This document shows positions 42,513 through 51,360 of a DNA stretch of 64,000 nt, piece by piece. The notes under the pieces are model-generated. The model saw nothing but the letters and a program-made list of their open reading frames with translations. It was not told the origin of the DNA and did no database searches. How positions within the stretch are numbered: the stretch's first letter is position 1; every line of letters starts with the position of its first letter. The stretch spans positions 186,001 to 250,000 of the forward strand of contig NZ_JAUFRA010000006.1 in assembly GCF_030410045.1 (NCBI RefSeq), read 5' to 3'. The translations under genes were made by a program, and so were the position numbers. The DNA comes from Marivivens donghaensis (GTDB lineage: Bacteria; Pseudomonadota; Alphaproteobacteria; Rhodobacterales; Rhodobacteraceae).

Positions 42513-43939
42513 CAATGCACCGTGCAAACCATGCAGGGATCGAAACTACGGACGATGTGTTGGACCGCGATCGGGGTTTCTTCGCCGTCGCGGACAGGCG
42601 CACCGACCAAGGCGGCCTCGACAGGACCAGCGTTCCCTTCCTGATCACGTGGGCTAAAGTTCCACGTGGTCGGCGCGATGATCTGGTAGCCTGTGATCTT
42701 CCCGCCGTCGAAGTTCACCCAATGGCCCAAGGCACCACGTGCTGCCTCAACCAGACCTTCGCCTGTGCCTGAGGCGGGCATGTCCCAGTGCCCCATAAAC
42801 CGATCCTTGGGGTCGATCTGAGCCGCCAAATCTTCGAGAAGCATTTGCGTGCGGGCGATCTCGATCAGTCGCCCTGCGACACGGGCAAAGGCCGAGGGGT
42901 GCGCTGCCAGATCACGGGCCAATGGGTTCGCGTCGATAATCTGTCGCGCCAACGCACCTGTTTCAACGGTTTGGCCGTTTAGACGTGGGGCCTTGCACCA
43001 GCTATACGCCGTGTCGCGCATATCCTCGTCTGGTTCGGTTGTGCTATCGCGGGGATGCGCCGTATCGCCAAGCATCCATGCGTGGCTGAGGTCTTCGGTG
43101 ATCTGTGTGGTGTCGACGGGGCTAAGGGTGCCATTCCAAACGCCCGCCTTGAACGCCCGACGATCTGGCAGTGGGTAGGCGCCAAAGGACATGAACCGCC
43201 CCGGACCGTAGCCCATATCATCCAGCCCAACCGCCTGCGCGATCCTGATAAAAAGGCCAGCATCCCCTGTGGTCCAATTCAGCAGGTCGTCCTTACGGCT
43301 CAGCGCGGCAAAGGTTTCGACAGGGGCACCAAAGAGCGTCGTTTCCAGATGACGCCGGAAGCTCCGCAGCGCGGTCTGGATGCGCACCTTATCCGATGTG
43401 GTCGGCGTCTTTGTCACGCCAGCGGGCTGGATGGCGAGCGTATGGGGCCACTTCCCACCCAATAGCCCGACGATGTGCAAAAGCTCTGCCCGCGCGGTCA
43501 CGGCATCGCGGGCGGCTGAGCCTTCCATTGCGGTGAACCGTGCGACCGCCTGATCATGCCAAGGTTCGGCGCTATACACGGGGCGGGCAAAGTCGGGCAT
43601 GTAAAAGAGGTTAAAGTGCGTCACATGATCGGCGAGGTTTTCAACCGCATGTAAGATCGCGGCGATCAGCATCCCTTGGGCTGGCATCACAGCCCCTGAC
43701 GCATCGGCGAGGGCTAAGGCCGCCGCCGCCGATTGGCTGATCGAACAAATCCCGCAAATCCGTGGCGTGATCGTCAGCGCATCGCGTGGGTCTTTGCCCA
43801 AGAGCATCATTTCAAACCCACGGAACAGGGGCGAGTTCGTGTAGGCCGCAGCGACAGCACCGTCCCGCACGTCCAAACGAATTTCGAGGTCCCCTTCGAC
43901 GCGGTTAAACGGGCCGACGATCAGGCTGCGGTCTGTCAT
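42512..43939 (-). CDS. hupV: HupV, large subunit of H2-sensing regulatory hydrogenase
   Basis: 475 residues from ATG 43939, overlapping the hupU stop by four bases. NiFe ligands are in RICGICSISQS and in DPCMVCTVH; the chain ends exactly at that His475, so there is no tail for an endopeptidase to remove. Absence of the tail is characteristic of regulatory hydrogenases (HupV/HoxC). With HupU it senses H2 in the cytoplasm and controls the kinase HupT. Confidence 0.97.
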   Translation of the reverse strand: MTDRSLIVGPFNRVEGDLEIRLDVRDGAVAAAYTNSPLFRGFEMMLLGKDPRDALTITPRICGICSISQSAAAALALADASGAVMPAQGMLIAAILHAVENLADHVTHFNLFYMPDFARPVYSAEPWHDQAVARFTAMEGSAARDAVTARAELLHIVGLLGGKWPHTLAIQPAGVTKTPTTSDKVRIQTALRSFRRHLETTLFGAPVETFAALSRKDDLLNWTTGDAGLFIRIAQAVGLDDMGYGPGRFMSFGAYPLPDRRAFKAGVWNGTLSPVDTTQITEDLSHAWMLGDTAHPRDSTTEPDEDMRDTAYSWCKAPRLNGQTVETGALARQIIDANPLARDLAAHPSAFARVAGRLIEIARTQMLLEDLAAQIDPKDRFMGHWDMPASGTGEGLVEAARGALGHWVNFDGGKITGYQIIAPTTWNFSPRDQEGNAGPVEAALVGAPVRDGEETPIAVQHIVRSFDPCMVCTVH

Positions 43940-44928
43940 TTCTTGGGCGTCCTGATGGTGGGTGGGATGGTCACGCGGTCGCTTGTCGCGTTGGTGCCAA
44001 TCCTGTCTGGTGTTGCGGCCTTGGACAGAGAGGCCAGCGCCATGAACCACGCCTTGGGCATGTCGGACGGGAGGCCAACGGGAATGCCCGCGATCTTTGG
44101 CGTCTCGGTAAAGCTGTGGCGGGGTTCTTCGAATTCGGGCGCGGTGCAGGCGATGCAGGGATAGCCCCCGCGCGTGCACGATCCAGCTCCGTTCCACGGA
44201 CGGATGTTGCAGTCACCGACGGCTTGGGTGCCAATGCAGCCCAAATGCTCCATCATGCAGCCGATCTGGCTGAGTTCCTTGGCCGAGGCTTTGTATTCGT
44301 AGAATTCGTTCTTTGTGCAGCCATGGTGGACAAGGTGATCGGCAAAGAACCTTGGCCGCGCATAGCTGTCTAGATCAGCAGGCGTGAGCGCGTCATCGGC
44401 CAGCATCAACAACGTCTCAGTCACCCAGTCCGGATGCATAGGGCAGCCTGAGATATTGATCACGGGCAGGCCACCTTTGCCGACAAAGCCCGACGGAAGG
44501 ATGCCGCCCGCATGCGTGCCATCGAACTGCAACCCGACCGCATCCGACGGGTTCCCGCCTGCAGTCGTCACGCCACCAAAGGCCGCACAGCTACCCACGG
44601 CGATCACATGCCGCGCGAGAGGGGCGAGCGATTGGACCCAGTCCATCATGCTACGGCCTGTGCCCGATAGCATTTGATACCGCCCTGTGTTGCGCGGACC
44701 ACGTGCGATGGCGCCCTCAATGCAGAGGATATCGAGCGGGATCTCCTCCGCTCCAACCTGCGCCAAGAGGCGGCGCACCTCGTCGCCAGAGGCGACAGAG
44801 AGGGCAGGGTGCCAGATAAAGCTGATGCCCGCGCCACCCAATAGATCGAACACATTCGGGTTTTCAGCGCAGAGGAGCGACATCGTGCAGCCACCGCAGC
44901 CCGACGCCTGAAGCCAGAGAACGTTCAT
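43936..44928 (-). CDS. hupU: HupU, small subunit of H2-sensing regulatory hydrogenase
   Basis: 330 residues with no Tat signal: the chain begins MNVLWLQASGCGGCTMSLL, so the complex stays in the cytoplasm. The proximal cluster region reads CGGC, the ordinary four-Cys form, unlike the CTCC of HupS. Further iron-sulfur ligands lie in ISGCPMHPDWV and in the C-terminal half (HLGCIGTQAVGDCN, SCTRGGYPCIAC). The last 50 residues, which in regulatory hydrogenases contact the kinase, are rich in Thr and Ala. Overlaps hupT by four bases. Confidence 0.97.
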   Translation of the reverse strand: MNVLWLQASGCGGCTMSLLCAENPNVFDLLGGAGISFIWHPALSVASGDEVRRLLAQVGAEEIPLDILCIEGAIARGPRNTGRYQMLSGTGRSMMDWVQSLAPLARHVIAVGSCAAFGGVTTAGGNPSDAVGLQFDGTHAGGILPSGFVGKGGLPVINISGCPMHPDWVTETLLMLADDALTPADLDSYARPRFFADHLVHHGCTKNEFYEYKASAKELSQIGCMMEHLGCIGTQAVGDCNIRPWNGAGSCTRGGYPCIACTAPEFEEPRHSFTETPKIAGIPVGLPSDMPKAWFMALASLSKAATPDRIGTNATSDRVTIPPTIRTPKK

Positions 44929-46235
44929 TCCCCACCTCGTTTCAGTGACAGTCGGAAACAGGCACCGCGTTCAGATGGACAGAGTTGCAACTGCCCCCCG
45001 TGTTCCTCTGCGATCTTGTGAGAGATCGACAGGCCGAGGCCTGTTCCTTTGCCCACGGGTTTGGTGGTGAAGAACGGGTCAAAGATGGACCCTGCGATGT
45101 CGGGACCGATCCCAGGACCATTGTCCGCGACCTGAACAAAGACGTGATCGCCGTCTTGGCCCAAGGTGATCTGGATCTGCGGGTCCTTTGTGCCTTCAAC
45201 CGCATCGAGCGCATTTTGAACGAGGTTCATTATGACCTGCTGAACGTGACCGACGCGCCCGTTCGCCGAGAGGGTCAGGGGCGCATTGGTGACAATCGGT
45301 GCAGGGGTTTTCATCCCGCGCACGACCCAATGGGTTGCCACGCGTGTTGTTTCAACCAAATCGAAATTGGCAAATTCGCCCGTGCCATCTGCGGATAGCC
45401 TGCGTAGATCCTCAACAATGTCGCGGACCCGTTCGGACCCGTCCCGCGCTCCGTCAATCGCGGTACGCATATTCGCCAGTTCGCGGTCGAGCCGCAGTTC
45501 CTTGCGCAACTCAATTAGCTCTGCCCGCGATGCCCCCGCCTGCACCTGTTCGAAATAGGTCACAAACCGCGCCACGTATTTTTCTAAGGCATGGGTGTTG
45601 GCGTAGATGAACGAAATCGGGTTGTTGAGTTCGTGCGCAACGCCTGCGAGCAACCGACCCAGCGACGCCAGCTTTTCGTTGCGAACGAGGTGGGCTTGGG
45701 CCTCTTGCAATGCACGGTGGCTTTCGGCGAGTTCGGAATAGGCCTGACGCAGTTCGCCCACAGGGCGCCCGATCAGCACCGCGCCAAGGCTTTTGCCGCG
45801 TTCCCCAATGCGAGGGGTGATCGACAGATCAATAGGGGTCGGACCGGCAGAGGTGGGCAGTTCAGCCTCAAACCGAACGGATTTTCGGTTTTGCACGACC
45901 TTTTGCACGGCCTCATGCAGTGCGGCATCTGACGTGAGATCAGCCAAGGGGCGGCCCCGCACACTGGCAGGGTCAAGGCCCAAGAGCATTTGGAACGACC
46001 CCGCCGCCTGTTCGATCAACCCGTCCCGATCGACAACGATCAAAACGTCCGACACCGAGGCAAAAACCGAGGCCATAAAGCCGCGCATTTCATCAAGTTC
46101 GGCGTTCCGAACCTCTAGCTCGCTCTGGTAACTGACCAGCTCTGCGTAGGTTTTATCGACGGCCCGCAGCACATCGACCCATGCCTCATCGGACACGGGC
46201 GTTTGTCCACCGCTCAGGTCATGGGTGTCGATCAC
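44925..46235 (-). CDS. hupT: HupT, PAS-domain sensor histidine kinase
   Basis: 436 residues from GTG 46235, chosen because AGAGGAG lies eight bases before it; a TTG at 46283 is the only longer option. A coiled N-terminus (20-55) leads to a PAS domain (56-165), the phosphoacceptor His201 in GVAHELNNPISF, and the ATPase domain with NLVQNALDA (N box), ADNGPGIG (G1) and GTGLGLSIS (G2). No membrane segment. In R. capsulatus HupT phosphorylates HupR when H2 is absent, lowering hupSL expression, and H2-bound HupUV stops it. First gene of the hup locus. Confidence 0.95.
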   Translation of the reverse strand: MIDTHDLSGGQTPVSDEAWVDVLRAVDKTYAELVSYQSELEVRNAELDEMRGFMASVFASVSDVLIVVDRDGLIEQAAGSFQMLLGLDPASVRGRPLADLTSDAALHEAVQKVVQNRKSVRFEAELPTSAGPTPIDLSITPRIGERGKSLGAVLIGRPVGELRQAYSELAESHRALQEAQAHLVRNEKLASLGRLLAGVAHELNNPISFIYANTHALEKYVARFVTYFEQVQAGASRAELIELRKELRLDRELANMRTAIDGARDGSERVRDIVEDLRRLSADGTGEFANFDLVETTRVATHWVVRGMKTPAPIVTNAPLTLSANGRVGHVQQVIMNLVQNALDAVEGTKDPQIQITLGQDGDHVFVQVADNGPGIGPDIAGSIFDPFFTTKPVGKGTGLGLSISHKIAEEHGGQLQLCPSERGACFRLSLKRGGE

Positions 46236-46326
46236 GCGAGGCTCCTCTTTGGGATAGCTTAGCGAGTTTGCAGGCCACGTCAAAGGAGAGCCCGCGTGAA
46301 TTCATAGACTTATGGTCGAATAGGGT

Positions 46327-46357
46327 ACGTCTCTGCAAAGTGACCATGCAGAGACGT
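46327..46357. promoter_or_regulatory. Long inverted repeat between mipZ and hupT
   Basis: ACGTCTCTGC and GCAGAGACGT are perfect 10-bp arms with an 11-base loop. On the minus strand it follows the mipZ stop by about 21 bases and precedes the hupT start by about 90. It lacks a U-run, so it may be a mipZ 3' hairpin or an operator of hupT. Confidence 0.5.
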
Positions 46358-46378
46358 GGATACGTGATCAGGCAGTGA

Positions 46379-47188
46379 TCAGAAGTCCGCAGTAACACCC
46401 GGCAGGTTCAGTGCCTTGATCAGGTCGCGCAATTCCTGACGGGCCGCGAGGTTCGAGATGTTCAACTGCGTGACGCCAACATCCTTAAGGTCGAGGAGCG
46501 TCAGGCCACGCGGGAACAATTCGCGGAAGATAACGCGCTCGTTGAACCCAGGGGCGACACGGAACCCAATCCGACGTGACAGTTTGTTCAGCGCGGATTC
46601 CATCTTTTGTTTGTTGACCATCGCCTGTGCGCCCAAACGGTTCCGCACCACGACCCAGTCAATCGGCTGGAGGCCTGCCTGAGCACGCAACTGACGCGCG
46701 CTCCATACCATTTCGGAATAGACGGAAGGGCCAGTGATGTTCTCACCATCGCTGTCGATATGGGCGAGAAGGTCGAAATCAACAAAGCTGTCGTTCAGCG
46801 GTGTGATCAACGTATCAGCGAGCGAATGTGCCACTTGGCTCAGGCGGGTGTGCGAACCGGGGCAGTCGATAAGGATGAAATCGCTTTCGGGTTCCAGCGC
46901 GGCCACGGCTGCGGACAGACGATGGTCAAATGCGTTTTCACCGGGCTGCAGGTCGGCCTGATCCACCTCAGGAAGGTCGCGGTACACAGGAATGGCGAGG
47001 TTCAGACCTTCGGCGTCCGAATATGCCTTACGGTTATCCAGATACCGCGCCAGCGACTTCTGCCGCATATCGAGGTCGAGCACACCAATCCGGTGTCCCA
47101 TCCGCGCCAAAGCCGTTGCCACATGCATCGACACGGTCGATTTGCCCGCGCCACCTTTTTCGTTACCGACGACGATAATATGCGCCAC
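46379..47188 (-). CDS. mipZ: MipZ, ParA/MinD-like division-site positioning ATPase
   Basis: 269 residues. Deviant Walker A GNEKGGAGKSTVS at the N-terminus, Walker B FILIDCPGS near residue 110, and a C-terminus with the RRIGFRVAPGFNERVIFREL segment typical of MipZ rather than chromosomal ParA. In Caulobacter MipZ forms a gradient from the poles and inhibits FtsZ, placing the ring at mid-cell. No parB-like gene adjoins it. It reads toward hupT and a TATAGT box about 40 bases upstream of the ATG may be its -10 element. Confidence 0.93.
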   Translation of the reverse strand: MAHIIVVGNEKGGAGKSTVSMHVATALARMGHRIGVLDLDMRQKSLARYLDNRKAYSDAEGLNLAIPVYRDLPEVDQADLQPGENAFDHRLSAAVAALEPESDFILIDCPGSHTRLSQVAHSLADTLITPLNDSFVDFDLLAHIDSDGENITGPSVYSEMVWSARQLRAQAGLQPIDWVVVRNRLGAQAMVNKQKMESALNKLSRRIGFRVAPGFNERVIFRELFPRGLTLLDLKDVGVTQLNISNLAARQELRDLIKALNLPGVTADF

Positions 47189-47525
47189 GCCCGATCCCCA
47201 GTGCTGTTCGTTGGTCGCACTATATGGCGCGAAACCGCCAAGGAAAAGATGTGCCGCCTGTGATGCCGCAATTACTTAATCCTTGACGTATAACGGCTAA
47301 GGGTCCATATGCCGCCACTGATGACCGTCCCGTCCGCGTGAGACGTGCGCTGAGATGTGCGCAAGACGTCATCAACCTACAGGTTCCCACTTTCACGCAA
47401 GGGGCCGCGTAGATCCGGCAGTTCGACATCCGGTCGAACGGCGAGCGATCCGCGCAACTCTTGCAGTTTCCGGCGCTGGGCCGGACCAATGCGTTGCCCG
47501 TTGGGCTGCGCGGAACAGGATTTTT
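47189..47525 (+). promoter_or_regulatory. Promoter and long 5' leader of the RhlE-like helicase gene
   Basis: No gene supported in these 337 bases. TTGACG at 47283-47288 and CATATG at 47306-47311 are spaced by 17 bases and would give a leader of about 205 bases. The leader can fold, for instance TCCGGC-GCTGG-GCCGGA near 47468-47484. The far end also holds the mipZ promoter on the minus strand. Confidence 0.5.
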
Positions 47526-48863
47526 ATGGACTTCGATATGCTGGGGCTCGCCCCCCGCCTTGTGACTAAACTTGCCGAGCTTGGCATCACTGACCCGACC
47601 CCGATCCAAGCGCAGGCGATCCCGCACGCGATGAACGGTCGCGACGTTATGGGCCTTGCGCAAACGGGCACAGGTAAAACCGCTGCTTTCGGTCTGCCGA
47701 TGCTCGATGCGCTGATGAAAAACGGTGAAAAGCCTTCGCCGAAAACCACGCGTGCGCTGATCCTCGCGCCGACCCGTGAGCTTGCGAAACAGATTGCGGA
47801 TAGCTTGTCTGCGTTTTCTTCTGGCTCGCACCTCAAAACCGTTCTGGTCGTCGGTGGCGCAGGCATCACGGGCCAAAGCCGCCGTTTGGAAAAAGGTACC
47901 TCGATCCTCGTCGCGACCCCCGGTCGGTTGCTCGACTTGATCGACCGTGGTGCTGTGCGCCTTGATGAGACGCAGTTCCTCGTGTTGGACGAGGCTGACC
48001 AGATGCTCGACCTCGGCTTCATTCACGCGCTGCGCAAAATCGCGACGCTGATCCCCAAAGAGCGTCAGACCATGCTGTTCTCGGCGACCATGCCGAAACA
48101 GATGGCTGAATTGGCCGAAAGCTACTTGTCCAACCCGATCCGCGTTCAAGTGAACCCTCCGGGTCAGGCGGCTGAGAAAATCGAACAATGCATCCACTTT
48201 GTTGCGAAGGCTGCAAAGACGGACCTTTTGGTTGAATTGCTCGACGGACACCGTGACGAACTGGCACTGGTGTTTGGCCGTACCAAGCACGGGATGGAGA
48301 AACTGTCGCGCGTTCTCGAAAACAAGGGCTTTGCCGTTGCTGCGATCCACGGGAACAAATCCCAAGGACAACGCGACCGCGCAATCAAAGACTTCAAAGA
48401 GGGCAAGGTGCGCGTTCTCGTGGCAACCGACGTTGCGGCCCGTGGCATCGACATTCCGGGCGTGCGTCACGTGTATAACTACGAGCTGCCGAACGTGCCT
48501 GATCAATACGTCCACCGTATTGGCCGTACCGCGCGCGCAGGTGCGGACGGTTGCGCCGTTGCGTTCTGTGCACCTGACGAAATGTCGGATCTGCGCGACA
48601 TTGAAAAGACGCTCAAAACGACGATCCCTGTCGCCTCTGGCCGTCCGTGGGAAGTCCTCGGCAACGAGCCGAAACGCAAACCCGCTGGCAATGGCCGTGG
48701 TGGTCCGCGTCGCTTTGGCAACAAAGGCAGCGGTGGTGCTGGCAAACCCAAAGGGGATCGTCCCGCATTCGGCAAACCCGCAGGTGACCGTCCGTCGTTT
48801 GCTAAGCCAGCAGGGGGCGGCCAGCGTCGCCGCAAACCCCAAGGCAATCGCGCCGCAGGATAA
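47526..48863 (+). CDS. rhlE: DEAD-box RNA helicase, RhlE-like
   Basis: 445 residues from ATG 47526 with AGGA seven bases before it. Helicase motifs in order: Q motif (GITDPTPIQAQAI), I AQTGTGKTAAF, Ia PTRELAKQ, II VLDEADQ, III FSATMP, IV-VI with DVAARGIDI and HRIGRTARAG. The last 60 residues are Gly/Lys/Arg-rich, suited to RNA contact. It remodels RNA, probably in ribosome assembly or decay; RhlE versus another DEAD paralogue is judged from length and tail. The long leader suggests control at the RNA level. Confidence 0.93.
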   Translation: MDFDMLGLAPRLVTKLAELGITDPTPIQAQAIPHAMNGRDVMGLAQTGTGKTAAFGLPMLDALMKNGEKPSPKTTRALILAPTRELAKQIADSLSAFSSGSHLKTVLVVGGAGITGQSRRLEKGTSILVATPGRLLDLIDRGAVRLDETQFLVLDEADQMLDLGFIHALRKIATLIPKERQTMLFSATMPKQMAELAESYLSNPIRVQVNPPGQAAEKIEQCIHFVAKAAKTDLLVELLDGHRDELALVFGRTKHGMEKLSRVLENKGFAVAAIHGNKSQGQRDRAIKDFKEGKVRVLVATDVAARGIDIPGVRHVYNYELPNVPDQYVHRIGRTARAGADGCAVAFCAPDEMSDLRDIEKTLKTTIPVASGRPWEVLGNEPKRKPAGNGRGGPRRFGNKGSGGAGKPKGDRPAFGKPAGDRPSFAKPAGGGQRRRKPQGNRAAG

Positions 48864-48871
48864 AATGACAA

Positions 48872-48897
48872 ACGCGGGCCCTCGGGTCCGCGTTTTT
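48872..48897 (+). terminator. Terminator of the helicase gene
   Basis: CGCGG(G)CC and GG(T)CCGCG form a GC-rich stem around a short loop followed by TTTTT, ten bases past the stop codon. Confidence 0.8.
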
Positions 48898-48930
48898 CGT
48901 TTCACTAACTGGCCACCCGATCGCCCAAAC

Positions 48931-48959
48931 AAAAACGCCGCGCAAAATGCGCGGCGTTT
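48931..48959 (-). terminator. Terminator of the rplS-rpmE transcript
   Basis: AAACGCCGCGCA pairs perfectly with TGCGCGGCGTTT (12 bp, three-base loop). On the minus strand a TTTTT run follows. It lies 22 bases after the rpmE stop. Confidence 0.93.
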
Positions 48960-48980
48960 CCGTAAACCGTGGGTTTGGGA

Positions 48981-49202
48981 TTAGAAGCCCAGACCTGCGT
49001 ATTTGTTTTTGAACTTCGATACGCGACCACCTTGGTCGAGCAGACGCGAAGTACCGCCAGTCCATGCAGGGTGCACGGTCGGGTCGATGTCGAGTGCCAT
49101 CGTGTCGCCCTCTTTGCCCCAAGTGGAGCGCATGGTGATAACGGTGCCGTCGGTCATTTTCACTTCGATGAAGTGGTAGTCGGGATGGATGTCTTTTTTC
49201 AT
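48981..49202 (-). CDS. rpmE: Ribosomal protein bL31
   Basis: 73 residues beginning MKKDIHPDYHFIEVKMTDGT. It lacks the CxxC zinc pairs of the E. coli type and matches the cysteine-free form common in Alphaproteobacteria, with HPAWTGG and the C-terminal KFKNKYAGL. It bridges the two ribosomal subunits. It follows rplS by 11 bases and ends in front of a strong terminator. Confidence 0.97.
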   Translation of the reverse strand: MKKDIHPDYHFIEVKMTDGTVITMRSTWGKEGDTMALDIDPTVHPAWTGGTSRLLDQGGRVSKFKNKYAGLGF

Positions 49203-49213
49203 TATCCGTCTCC

Positions 49214-49600
49214 TTACGCGTCAGCGCCGCTGTTGAGCGGTTTGTAGTTGGTGACTTCTGCGATACGTGCGGATTTACCACGACGTGCGCGCAGGTAGTA
49301 CAGTTTCGAGCGACGGACTTTACCGCGACGTACAACTTCGATCGAGTCGATGTTGGTCGAGAAGAGCGGGAATACGCGCTCTACGCCTTCGCCGAAGGAA
49401 ATTTTGCGAACGGTGAACGAGCCAGCGATGCCCTTGCCGTTTTTACGGCTGATGCAGATGCCTTCGTACATCTGAACACGGGTGCGGGTGCCTTCGGTCA
49501 CTTTGTAGCCTACGCGAACGGTGTCGCCGGCTTTGAAATCGGGAATGGTTTTCCCGAGGGAGGCGATTTGTTCCGCCTCGAGCTGTGCGATCAGATCCAT
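49214..49600 (-). CDS. rplS: Ribosomal protein bL19
   Basis: 128 residues. Family segments: FKAGDTVRVGYKVTEGTRTRVQ, YEGICISRKNGKGIAGSFTVR and VERVFPLFSTNIDSIEV near the end of the core, then KLYYLRARRGKSARI. It sits at the interface of the 50S and 30S subunits. Usually just downstream of trmD, but here about 900 bases separate them because of an inserted gene at 49870-50481. Confidence 0.98.
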   Translation of the reverse strand: MDLIAQLEAEQIASLGKTIPDFKAGDTVRVGYKVTEGTRTRVQMYEGICISRKNGKGIAGSFTVRKISFGEGVERVFPLFSTNIDSIEVVRRGKVRRSKLYYLRARRGKSARIAEVTNYKPLNSGADA

Positions 49601-49869
49601 CTGACCTTCTCCTATGATGCTTGTGGTGGTCCCACAAAGTTAATGCGTCCTCAGAGCTCTTGGTCTTCTTTCGGGTCCGCCGTAGCGCCCGCCAGAGTTC
49701 AGGTCGACTTTACTTATTCACCGATGCTGCGAGCCGTGGTGGCTGCCGAAGAAAACGCGCCAAAGCAATAGCAACACGGGCCTACGGAATCGCACGGACC
49801 CCTAGACAGGGCGCGTATAGGGGATTGGGGGGTGTTGGGCAAGGATTGAGTTTGCCAGAAACAACGCTT

Positions 49870-50481
49870 CTATGTCGAAATCTCTGCTATCACTTGCTTG
49901 ATCATCTTTTGTAGTAACCGCTCACGATGCTTTTTGTGTTTGATCCAAACTAGATACCGCATACGAGTTTGTCGGTATTGCTCAAACATTACAACGATAA
50001 TTGAGAGTGATTGACTTATCTCAATTGGGCCTTGATCCGTAATGAATTCTACCTCGCGAGCTATCTTCTTTAGCTCTTTAGGCAGCTGGCTTGCTATTTC
50101 GTTGGCATCTTGTTCGGTCAGTTCAAACTCTAAATCATGCGCAACGTTGTTGCGCTTTTTTGAGACCAACCGCACAGCGTCAATAAAATTCTTAGGCGCG
50201 AGGCCTAGCGCAGAAATTAAGTCTAACCGTGAGCTGAAACTCATTCTACTTAGTCGAATTTCGTTTGGGTTTGCCAGCTCTTGTTCTAAGAATTTTAAAG
50301 CAACAAATTCCAAGTAGATTTTTGCTTGAACTAACTTGTGCCAGTCCTCGCCTTGTCTCATCCGTTTTTTAAATTCGGGGATAGAGAAACTTGGTGTCGC
50401 TTCTGCATTCTGTTGTGTTTCTAAAGCTTCATCGTGTTTTTGGAGTTCTACTTTCCAGTCCGGTTCATCATCCTGACTCAA
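49870..50481 (-). CDS. HEPN-like protein of unknown function, low-GC insertion
   Basis: 203 residues, helical and charged. In the middle FIDAVRLVSKKRNNVAH contains an RX4H motif (Arg110 to His115), the signature of many HEPN domains, several of which are RNases acting in toxin-antitoxin or antiviral systems. Two sequence lines I counted (49981-50100) are 23/60 and 26/60 G+C, far below neighbours. It lies between trmD and rplS, normally adjacent. No partner antitoxin, nucleotidyltransferase or integrase is beside it. It may instead be a DUF4145-like non-enzymatic helical protein. Membrane segments and signal peptide are absent. Confidence 0.75.
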   Translation of the reverse strand: MSQDDEPDWKVELQKHDEALETQQNAEATPSFSIPEFKKRMRQGEDWHKLVQAKIYLEFVALKFLEQELANPNEIRLSRMSFSSRLDLISALGLAPKNFIDAVRLVSKKRNNVAHDLEFELTEQDANEIASQLPKELKKIAREVEFITDQGPIEISQSLSIIVVMFEQYRQTRMRYLVWIKHKKHRERLLQKMIKQVIAEIST

Positions 50482-50529
50482 TAAATCATCCTCATAAATC
50501 CTGGGGAAACCATAGGTGTAGAGTCAACC

Positions 50530-51351
50530 CTAAGATGTGGCGCCTAAATTGAGTAGCCCCCCCCGATACCTCTCCCACATATCAGGCCGACGTTCCTTCG
50601 TAAGCTCCTCGGCCTGTTCCTTTCGCCATGCTTCGATATTCGCGTGGTGGCCGGACATGAGGACTTCGGGGATTTCGCGGCCGCGCCATTCGGCGGGGCG
50701 GGTGTATTGGGGGTGTTCCAAGAGCCCGTTGGAGTGGCTTTCGTCCACCACGCTTTCGGCGTTCCCCAGCACACCCGGCAGCAGGCGCACAGTGGCGTCG
50801 AGCATGGCTTGAGCGGCGAGTTCACCGCCCGTTAGGACGAAATCGCCGAGCGAGACTTCTTGGATGTTGTAGGCGTCGATCACGCGCTGGTCGATGCCCT
50901 CAAAACGGCCACAGATCATGGTGATCCCGTCGTAGGACGCCCACTCCCGCGCCATCGCCTGATCGAACCGCTTCCCACGCGGGGAGAGGTAGACAAGAGG
51001 CATGCGGCCACGGGCATTGCGGCCCGCTTCTTGGATCGCGGGGTCGAGGACATCGGCGCGGATCACCATTCCCGCGCCACCGCCCGCAGGGGTGTCGTCG
51101 ACGTTCTTGTGTTTGCCGATCCCGTAGTCACGCAGGTTGATCGTCCGTAGCGCCCAGAGGTTTTCCCGCAGCGCCTTGCCCGTCAGGCTATCGCCGAGCA
51201 CCCCCGGAAAAGCATCGGGCATCAGCGTGATGATCTGCGCGGTCCACGTCCCCACCCACTCCGGCTGTTCGGTCAGCAGGTCGGTCGGTTTCAGGGTCGG
51301 GCGCATCACCTTGCGGCCAATGCTGCGGGGGGTATCGGGTGTATCAGTCAT
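50530..51351 (-). CDS. trmD: tRNA (guanine37-N1)-methyltransferase
   Basis: 273 residues, slightly longer than usual at the N-terminus (about 30 extra residues before TAQIITLMPDAFP). SPOUT knot segments are present: DDTPAGGGAGMVIRADVL, VYLSPRGKRFDQAMA, ICGRFEGIDQRVID and SLGDFVLTGGELAAQ. It methylates G37 next to the anticodon and prevents frameshifting. It lies nine bases after the sulfotransferase-like gene rather than next to rimM. Confidence 0.98.
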   Translation of the reverse strand: MTDTPDTPRSIGRKVMRPTLKPTDLLTEQPEWVGTWTAQIITLMPDAFPGVLGDSLTGKALRENLWALRTINLRDYGIGKHKNVDDTPAGGGAGMVIRADVLDPAIQEAGRNARGRMPLVYLSPRGKRFDQAMAREWASYDGITMICGRFEGIDQRVIDAYNIQEVSLGDFVLTGGELAAQAMLDATVRLLPGVLGNAESVVDESHSNGLLEHPQYTRPAEWRGREIPEVLMSGHHANIEAWRKEQAEELTKERRPDMWERYRGGLLNLGATS

Positions 51352-51360
51352 GCGGCTGTC

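Noticed and set aside
47220..48932. 570-codon minus-strand frame across the helicase gene
   Set aside because: Antisense shadow of a gene with all DEAD-box motifs.
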